Origin: Desulfovibrio sp.
GTDB lineage: Bacteria > Desulfobacterota > Desulfovibrionia > Desulfovibrionales > Desulfovibrionaceae
Direction of reading: 5' to 3'
Assembly (NCBI GenBank): GCA_016218665.1
Contig: JACRDI010000019.1
Span: 62,001 to 126,000, forward strand
Length of the DNA: 64,000 nucleotides
Numbering within the stretch: the first letter of the stretch is position 1; each line of letters opens with the position of its first letter. Made by a program: the position numbers and the translations under genes. Positions 54,953 to 61,129 of this stretch are shown here, in pieces. A model generated the notes under the pieces. The model was not told the DNA's origin. It made no database searches and worked only from the letters and a program-made list of their open reading frames with translations.

Positions 54953-55261
54953 CTAGCTGCGCCCCAGGGAGACCATCTGCCCCATGGAGGCTGCGCGCTT
55001 GTGCTCGCCGCCGTGCCCGCCTCTGTCTGCGTCGTCATCGTTGGCGGCGCTCATCATCGACGCGCCGGCCATGCCGCGGCTCATCACGGCCCCCGTCATC
55101 CGGCCGTCCTGCATGGGCATGGCCGCGCCGGCGGCCGGACAGTTGGCGGGCTGGGAGTCGTGGACGGTCCCGGGGGAGCCGACCCCAGCGGCCAGCACCA
55201 GAGAGGCGCTCAGGGCCACGGTGGCCAGGGCTGCGGCGATGATCTTCGGAATGCGCTTCAT
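54953..55261 (-). CDS. Small exported protein, Met/His-rich
   Basis: A 102-residue protein. The start at 55261 follows GGAGGAAAT and gives a signal peptide (residues 1-25, ALATVALSASLVLAAG). The mature part is short, rich in Met, Ala, Gly and Asp, with one Cys (PANCPAAGAAMPM) and GGHGGEHKR. The leader resembles that of its downstream neighbour (MKRIPKIIAAALATVAL against MKRFPEILAAAAAVVAL), which suggests duplication. It is probably involved in the same metal response. No known domain. Confidence 0.65.
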   Translation of the reverse strand: MKRIPKIIAAALATVALSASLVLAAGVGSPGTVHDSQPANCPAAGAAMPMQDGRMTGAVMSRGMAGASMMSAANDDDADRGGHGGEHKRAASMGQMVSLGRS

Positions 55262-55452
55262 TATTTCCTCCAAAATGTTTGCGGCGTGCAATGGGCCGCA
55301 CTCGTGCCGACAAGTTAGCATACGGCGTGCCAGAATGTAAGAACTTGAAATTTAAAGATTTTGATGACGATGCGAAAAGGGGGTGGTGCATGTTTGTGCA
55401 CTTCCCCTATCAAGATGGTCGGCTTTTGTGCCGGCTTGTGCAATTCCTGGCG

Positions 55453-57111
55453 CTACTTCACGCGGACATTGAGCATCATGCCCTGGTCCTCGTGCTCCAG
55501 GTTGTGGCAGTGCAGCAGGAAGATCTGCTCCCCGGCATAGGACGGGGAGGCGAAGTCCGTGACAACGGTGACGGACTCTCCCGGCCAGACGAGCACCGTG
55601 TCCTTGAGGCCCAGGTCCGTGGCCAGGCGGCCGGAGGCGTCCACGGCGCGTTGCGCCACCTGCTGCGGGCTGCCCCGGCGCGCGGCCACCCGGAAGAAGT
55701 AGCCGTGCAGGTGCATGGGGTGGGGCATGCCGTCATGCGCGCCGACGAATTCCCACGCCTCCTGCGCGCGGCGCTCCACCACGATGGGCGTGGCGCCCAT
55801 GTCGAAGGTCAGGCCGGCTATGGTCCAGAGCTTCCGGCCGCGGTCCAGGGCCAGTTCAAGGCGCCGAGGCGGCGATTGCGGCCACGCCGGGGCCGCGGTG
55901 GAAAGCGAGGACAGGCGTGCGGGAACCTTGCGGGCGTAGGGGACTTCGCGCTCCACGCGGAAGCTCATGATGTCGTAGGCGGCCCCTTCGTCCAGGGGCA
56001 TGGCGGCGGGCATAGCGGCGGGCGCTGCCGGAGCCGGACCGCCATGCCCGGCGTGCGCGTTTTGCGCCTGCGGAGCCGGCTGGGCCCCGTGCGCGCCATG
56101 CCCCCCCTCGTTGTGCATGGGGGCGAAGGGCGCGTTGGCCAGGGTCAGCGCCTGGCCCGGCTTGAATCCGCGCAGGTCGATCAGCAGCTCCACGCGCTCC
56201 CCCGGAGCCAGGAACACGGCGTCCAGCTCGCGCGGGACATCCAACAGCCCGCCGTCGTTGCCGATGAGCAGGAAGGGTGCGGGCACGCCGCCCTTCAGCA
56301 GGCGCAGATTCATGACCCTGGCCGTGCTGCCGTTCAGCAACCGCAGCCGGTAGATGCGCGTGGCCGCCGCCAGCACCGGCTTGCGCTGGCCGTTGGCCAG
56401 CACCTCCGTGCCCATGTGCCCCATGAGCAGGTCGTCCGCCGTCGGCGCGTAAAGCAGTTCCCCGCCGGGGCCGAAGCGCTTGTCCGAGAGCACGACGGGG
56501 ATGTCCGTGACGCCGAGCGTCAGGTCCAGTTCGCGCGCCAGGGCCTGCTCCTCGGCATCGCGCACGATGAAGAAGGAGGCCAGGCCCAGGTAGGACTGCT
56601 TAGCCGTGAGCCCGTGCGGGTGCGGGTGGTACCAATAGGTGCCCGCGCGGTTGGTCACGGGGAAGTCGTAGTCGTAGGCCTGGCCTGGGCCCACGGCATA
56701 GGACGGATGCCCGGCCTGCCGCCAGTGGCCGTCCACCCCGTGCCAGTGGATGATGGTGGGCTCGGCCAGGTGGTTCACCAGCCGGGCGCGGAAGCGCTGG
56801 CCCTTTTGCAGCACAAGGACGGGATTGCGGTAGAGCCGGCCGTCCTGCGTGGTCTCGTAGGCCAGCATGCTCGCGCCGGTGGCCGGCAGCAGGCCGGGTG
56901 CGGCGGTGGCCGAAAGGGTGAGCGGCTCGTCCTTGGGGAGCAGCAGGCCGTAAAGGCCGTCGCGTCCTGGCAGGGGGAGCGGCGCCTCGTGCCCCGCGCT
57001 GTGCTGCCCCGCCGCCGGGGAGGGCAGCAGGGCCAGCAGGGGCTGGGGGGCCAGGGCCAGGGCCGCGGCCTTGGCGGCCAGGGACAGGAACTCTCTGCGG
57101 CTGCGCTGCAT
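55453..57111 (-). CDS. Multicopper oxidase, Tat-exported
   Basis: A 552-residue CueO/CopA-like copper oxidase. The twin-arginine leader is SRREFLSLAAKAAALAL. Copper ligand motifs are IIHWHG, YWYHPHPHG, HPMHLHG and the C-terminal HCHNLEHEDQGMM, so the type 1 and trinuclear sites are complete. A His/Gly/Ala-rich insert lies around residues 335-370 (EGGHGAHGAQ, HAGHGG), comparable to metal-binding loops of copper-tolerance oxidases. The start at 57111 follows GAGG and begins the Tat leader. In an anaerobe it may protect against copper during oxygen exposure. Confidence 0.93.
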   Translation of the reverse strand: MQRSRREFLSLAAKAAALALAPQPLLALLPSPAAGQHSAGHEAPLPLPGRDGLYGLLLPKDEPLTLSATAAPGLLPATGASMLAYETTQDGRLYRNPVLVLQKGQRFRARLVNHLAEPTIIHWHGVDGHWRQAGHPSYAVGPGQAYDYDFPVTNRAGTYWYHPHPHGLTAKQSYLGLASFFIVRDAEEQALARELDLTLGVTDIPVVLSDKRFGPGGELLYAPTADDLLMGHMGTEVLANGQRKPVLAAATRIYRLRLLNGSTARVMNLRLLKGGVPAPFLLIGNDGGLLDVPRELDAVFLAPGERVELLIDLRGFKPGQALTLANAPFAPMHNEGGHGAHGAQPAPQAQNAHAGHGGPAPAAPAAMPAAMPLDEGAAYDIMSFRVEREVPYARKVPARLSSLSTAAPAWPQSPPRRLELALDRGRKLWTIAGLTFDMGATPIVVERRAQEAWEFVGAHDGMPHPMHLHGYFFRVAARRGSPQQVAQRAVDASGRLATDLGLKDTVLVWPGESVTVVTDFASPSYAGEQIFLLHCHNLEHEDQGMMLNVRVK

Positions 57112-57460
57112 GGGAACCTCCCGCGTCTGAATGACTGGAACCTCACTGGCACTATCCTCCCGGAGCCAGGGTCGGTCAAGGGCATGCCGCCACGTACCGT
57201 ACTTTCTGCGCTGTGAAAAAATATTTCTCGCCAGTCTGCCGGGATAGCAATGTTCGGACGCATGCCCCATACATTTTCGCTTGCATACCCCTTCGGTCCA
57301 GGTAATGTGAAATCAGGGGTGTCTTTGTTGCTCCGTTATTTCAGCGGGTTGGCGTTTTGGGTTAGCGGCGCGGGGGGCGCCCCGCCGTGTGCTCGGGCTG
57401 GCTGTGAAGCAAATCGGGAGCTTGGCGCGGCGGCAGTATTTCTGGACCGGGAGGGGAGCC
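57112..57460. promoter_or_regulatory. Divergent promoter region between multicopper oxidase and small unknown gene
   Basis: About 350 bases without a supported gene. It must hold the oxidase promoter on the minus strand and that of the small gene on the plus. An AT-rich patch lies at about 57225-57350. No recognised operator (for example a CueR-type palindrome) could be identified. Confidence 0.4.
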
Positions 57461-57694
57461 ATGGACCTGAGAGGAAAGCGAGTGTTCACCGGCAGCATGC
57501 AGCTTTTGAACGGCTGGGAGGTGCGCCCGTTCGCCGTCAAGACCCCGGACGGGGGCTTCGCCCCGTGCCTGTCCACGCGCAAGCACGCGCCCGGCAGCCC
57601 CGGCAAAGTCATCTCCCTCGGCTACACCTGTCCGAACAAGGAAGAGGCCTTCGACCTGGCCATGGCCAAGGGCCGGGCCCTGTGCGGGGCGTAA
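57461..57694 (+). CDS. Small hypothetical protein (77 residues)
   Basis: A 77-residue soluble protein, MDLRGKRVFTGSMQLLNG followed by WEVRPFAVKTPDGGFAPCL and a C-terminal LGYTCPNKEEAFDLAMAKGR. It looks like a single compact beta-alpha unit. I do not recognise a family. The ATG at 57461 has GAGGGGAG upstream. It is followed by a strong terminator, so it is monocistronic and probably real. Confidence 0.7.
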   Translation: MDLRGKRVFTGSMQLLNGWEVRPFAVKTPDGGFAPCLSTRKHAPGSPGKVISLGYTCPNKEEAFDLAMAKGRALCGA

Positions 57695-57713
57695 GGCCCG
57701 GATGGACGACACG

Positions 57714-57753
57714 AAAAAGCCCCCGTCCGGCGCACCGGGCGGGGGCTCTTTCG
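57714..57753 (+). terminator. Terminator after the 77-residue gene (35-bp repeat copy 1)
   Basis: GCCCCCG/CGGGGGC stem with GTCCGG...CCGGGC inner pairing, preceded by AAAAA and followed by TCTTT. The first 35 bases (57714-57748) are identical to 58460-58494. Confidence 0.85.
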
Positions 57754-57948
57754 TGGCCGGCGCGGCCTGCGAAGCGGTTCGCACAACCGGGGCCGCTTTG
57801 GACGCGCCCCTCTTGATTCCCGGACGATCGTGCTTATCTTTTCCTTGTGAAACCGGCGCGCGTGGTGCCCGCCGGAGGCGCACCGCATGTGCTTTTCAGC
57901 CTTGCTCGGTGGTTCGTGAAACAATTGCCGAAACAGGAGGAACGGAAC

Positions 57949-58431
57949 ATGTTGAAGCAATGGATTCCCGCCCTGCGCAGGCGGTCGGAAGAGGCCTTGC
58001 GTCCCGTGAGCATCGCGGACATGATGGAGGAGTTCTGGAAAAATCCCTTTGAGCGGCTTCCCCTTATGGAGGAGTTCCGCAAGAGCGTCTTCGGAGGCGG
58101 GGCAGGCTTCCCGGCGGTGAACGTCTCGGAGACCGAGAAGGAGATCAGCGTGGACGCCGAACTGCCCGGCCTGGAGAGCAAGGACGTGGAGTTGAGCCTG
58201 GAGGGCCGCGCCTTGGTCATCAAGGGCGAGAAGAAGTTCGAAGGCGAGGAGAAAAAGGACAACTTCCACCGCATCGAGCGCAGCTACGGCTCCTTCACCC
58301 GGGCCGTGCCGCTGCCGGCGGAAGTGCGGCACGAGGGCGTGGCCGCCCGCTTTGAAAAGGGCGTGCTGCACGTGACCCTTCCCAAGGCCGAGCCCTCCAA
58401 GCCCGCGCACCAGATCAAGATCGAGGGCTGA
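57949..58431 (+). CDS. Small heat-shock protein, Hsp20 family
   Basis: A 160-residue alpha-crystallin chaperone. A short N-terminal arm with DMMEEFWKNPFERL precedes the alpha-crystallin domain: VNVSETEKEISVDAELPG, VELSLEGRALVIKGEKK, and the closing GVLHVTLPKAEP. It holds unfolding proteins until refolding. The ATG at 57949 has AGGAGG nine bases before it; upstream in-frame starts lack this. It is flanked by copies of the same terminator, so it is transcribed alone. No clear CIRCE or sigma-32 element was seen. Confidence 0.92.
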   Translation: MLKQWIPALRRRSEEALRPVSIADMMEEFWKNPFERLPLMEEFRKSVFGGGAGFPAVNVSETEKEISVDAELPGLESKDVELSLEGRALVIKGEKKFEGEEKKDNFHRIERSYGSFTRAVPLPAEVRHEGVAARFEKGVLHVTLPKAEPSKPAHQIKIEG

Positions 58432-58459
58432 GGCCGAAAGGTCCGGCCCCCACGCAATG

Positions 58460-58500
58460 AAAAAGCCCCCGTCCGGCGCACCGGGCGGGGGCTCCGTTTT
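58460..58500 (+). terminator. Terminator after hsp20 (35-bp repeat copy 2)
   Basis: Identical over 35 bases to the terminator at 57714, followed by CGTTTT. It lies between hsp20 and the convergent serA gene and may serve both. Confidence 0.8.
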
Positions 58501-58515
58501 GCTGAAGGGGCTGGT

Positions 58516-59700
58516 CTAGTAGGTGACGCGCTTGACGCCCGGAATGGCCATGAGCTTCTTGCGCACTTCCTCGGTGGGCTCCTGGTGCACCACGTACACG
58601 GTCTGCACGCAGTCGGACAGGAAGCGGGAGTTGTTCTCGCGGATGTTCACGCCCAGTTCGCCCAGGGTGGTGCCGAACTTGCCGAACATGCCCGGCTTGT
58701 CCTCGTGGGTGATGAACAGGGAGTAGATGCGCTTGCCCTCTTCCTCCACGGTCTCGCCCACGTTGACGGAATTGCCGAAGTCGCCGCGCTTCAGGTACTT
58801 GGTGACCACGGTGGCGATCTCAAGGCCGGTCTTGCGCACGGCGTTCTTGGTGCTGGCGCCCAGGTGCGCGCTCATGACGATGTTGTCCAGCTCGTGCAGG
58901 CTGCAATTGAAGGGCTCGCCCTCGCGCTTGGGCTCCTTCTCGAAGCAGTCCAGCGCGGCGCCGGCGATGACGCCGTTTTTCAGCGCGTTGTACAGGGCGG
59001 CCTCGCTCACGTTGCTCCCGCGCGAGGCGTTGATGAGATACGCCGTGGGCTTCATGAGGCCGAACTCGCGCTCGGTGATGATGGCGTTCTTGCCGCCGGT
59101 GTGCAGGCTGATGAAGTCGGACACCTTGAGCACGTCGTCGATGCTGTCCAAATACTCCACGTTGGAGTCTTCCGCGCGGTAGAGGTCGAAGCCGACGACC
59201 TTCATGCCGATGCCGAGCGCCTTTCCGGCCAGGCACTGGCCGATGCGGCCGCAGCCGATGACGCCCAGGGTCTTGCCGTGCAGCTCGTTGCCCTGGAAGC
59301 GCTTCTTGTGCCACACGCCGCCCATGAGGGTGTGGTGGGCCATGGGCACCGTGCGGGCCACGGCGAACATGAGGCCCAGGGCGTGCTCGGCCGTGGCGTT
59401 GGTGTTGCCGTTGGGCGCGAACTTGACGATGACGCCGCACTCCTTGGCGGCCTCAAGGTCGATGTTGTCCGTGCCGACGCCGCCGCGGCCCACGATCTTG
59501 AGCTTGCCGCCGTTTTTCGTGCCGGCCTCGATGATCTCGCGGGTGACCTTGGTGGCGCTGCGCACCAGCAGGGCGTCGTAGCTGGCGATTTCGCCCAGCA
59601 GGTCCTCGGTGCTGCGTTTCTCGGTCTCGACGGTGAAGCCCTCCTTCTTGAGCAGGGCCACGGCCTCTTCGTTCAGGCCGTCATTGGCGAGGATGCGCAT
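58516..59700 (-). CDS. serA: D-3-phosphoglycerate dehydrogenase-like 2-hydroxyacid dehydrogenase
   Basis: First step of serine synthesis, oxidising 3-phosphoglycerate with NAD. The protein has 394 residues, a short SerA type with one C-terminal ACT domain (YSLFITHEDKPGMFGKFG, from about 325). The NAD motif is GVIGCGRIGQCLAG, with GRGGVGTDNID, INASRGSNVSEAAL, DCFEKEP and the catalytic His in SAHLGAST. It lies 29 bases behind a class V aminotransferase gene on the same strand, so the two encode successive serine-pathway steps. The ACT domain suggests feedback by serine. Confidence 0.92.
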   Translation of the reverse strand: MRILANDGLNEEAVALLKKEGFTVETEKRSTEDLLGEIASYDALLVRSATKVTREIIEAGTKNGGKLKIVGRGGVGTDNIDLEAAKECGVIVKFAPNGNTNATAEHALGLMFAVARTVPMAHHTLMGGVWHKKRFQGNELHGKTLGVIGCGRIGQCLAGKALGIGMKVVGFDLYRAEDSNVEYLDSIDDVLKVSDFISLHTGGKNAIITEREFGLMKPTAYLINASRGSNVSEAALYNALKNGVIAGAALDCFEKEPKREGEPFNCSLHELDNIVMSAHLGASTKNAVRKTGLEIATVVTKYLKRGDFGNSVNVGETVEEEGKRIYSLFITHEDKPGMFGKFGTTLGELGVNIRENNSRFLSDCVQTVYVVHQEPTEEVRKKLMAIPGVKRVTY

Positions 59701-59729
59701 GGTGGTCGTCCTCCAAAAGCCGCGTCGGG

Positions 59730-60863
59730 CTATTTCAGCAGTTCGGGTTTCAGGGCCTCAAGGTAGGCGGCCAGCATGTCCGGGGTCACGTCGCCCATGT
59801 GGCCGATGCGCAGGAGCACCCGCTGGCCCTTCTCCTCCAGGTCGGTGTTCAGCTTGCCGTAGCCGGGGTCGAAGAGGTAGCCCTTGGCGCGCATGGCCTC
59901 CTTCACCTTCTTGAGCGCGGCGACGCTCATGCCCGCGGGCACGCGCACGGCGGTCACCGTGGGCGAGCGGTGGCCCTCCGGGGCCAGCAGCTCAAAGCCG
60001 GCCAGGCCCTTCACGAACTCGTGCACCATGCCCTGCATCTGCAAATGGCGGGCGAAGCGCTTGGCGATGCCCTCGCTGTGGATGATGTGGTCGATCTGCA
60101 CGGCCATCTGGTTGGCCAGGGTGGTGTTGGGGGTGGTCAGGGTCTGGTTCTTCTGCGCGCGGCCCAGCTGGCCCACGATGTCCGTGGTGAGGCCGCGGTT
60201 CTTGACGTTCTTGGCCTTCTCGACCGCCTCGGGCGTCACGAAGAGGATGCCGAAGCCCGCGGGCAGCGCCAGGGACTTCTGGGTGCTGGTGGCGTAGGTG
60301 GCCGCGCCGGAGCCGGAAAGGCCGATCTCCGCGCCGCCGAAGATGCTCACGCCGTCCACCAGCGGCAGGGCGCCGTGCTTGCGCACCAGGGCGCACACGG
60401 CCTTCATGTCGTTCATCACGCCGGTGGAGGTCTCGTTGTGGGTGAAGGTGACGCAGGCGGGCTTGTGCTCGGTGAGCGCGGCCTCAAGCCTGGCCAGGTC
60501 GATGGCCTGGCCGGGCTCGAACTTGAGCTGCACGGCTTTCTTGCCGTTGACCACGGCCATCTTGTGGTACAGGTCGCCGAAGGCGCCCACGGAGACGTTC
60601 AGCACGGTCTCGTCGTCGGCCACCAGGGAGCGCACGGTGGCCTCCATGGCGTTGGAGCCGGAGCCGTTGAAAAGAATGACGTGGTAGTCGTCGCTGCAGC
60701 CGGCCAGCTGCTTCAAGCCCGCCATGATGGGGGCGAAGCGCTTGTTGTTCTCCGAGTCGCGGTGGCCGAATTCGGGCAGCAGGCCGGCTTCGCGCACCTC
60801 GGGGCGAATGAACGTCGGTCCGGTGATGAAAAGCTGAAGGTCGGCAAAATCCTGGGTGCTCAT
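59730..60863 (-). CDS. Class V pyridoxal-phosphate aminotransferase (serine pathway)
   Basis: A 377-residue fold-type I aminotransferase. The pyridoxal Lys lies in STQKSLALP. LFITGPTFIRPEVRE, LFNGSGSNAMEATVRSL, TFTHNETSTGVMND and DGVSIFGGAEIG are typical of the serine-glyoxylate/alanine-glyoxylate branch, often serving as phosphoserine aminotransferase in organisms with such a serA neighbour. The start at 60863 follows GAGGTGA. It is the first gene of the serA operon. Serine/phosphoserine use is inferred from context. Confidence 0.88.
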   Translation of the reverse strand: MSTQDFADLQLFITGPTFIRPEVREAGLLPEFGHRDSENNKRFAPIMAGLKQLAGCSDDYHVILFNGSGSNAMEATVRSLVADDETVLNVSVGAFGDLYHKMAVVNGKKAVQLKFEPGQAIDLARLEAALTEHKPACVTFTHNETSTGVMNDMKAVCALVRKHGALPLVDGVSIFGGAEIGLSGSGAATYATSTQKSLALPAGFGILFVTPEAVEKAKNVKNRGLTTDIVGQLGRAQKNQTLTTPNTTLANQMAVQIDHIIHSEGIAKRFARHLQMQGMVHEFVKGLAGFELLAPEGHRSPTVTAVRVPAGMSVAALKKVKEAMRAKGYLFDPGYGKLNTDLEEKGQRVLLRIGHMGDVTPDMLAAYLEALKPELLK

Positions 60864-61129
60864 GGACGCGTCACCTCGTGGTAGAAGAATGTTCGGGCTG
60901 GGCAAATGGTTCGATGGAATCCAAATCCATAACCGGAGTCACCGCGCCTGTCCAGCATGGGCCGGAAGGGGCTTGAATCATGGGATTCCCGGCGGCCGGG
61001 GCGGCCCGCGCCGGGGCCATGGCCAGGCGCGCACTTGCCAAGCGCAGGGGCGAGGCCTATATTCCGGGCGTCACGGCGTGACGTGAACCCCTCGAACCAT
61101 CCCTCCCCACATCCGGAGATCAAAGCCCC

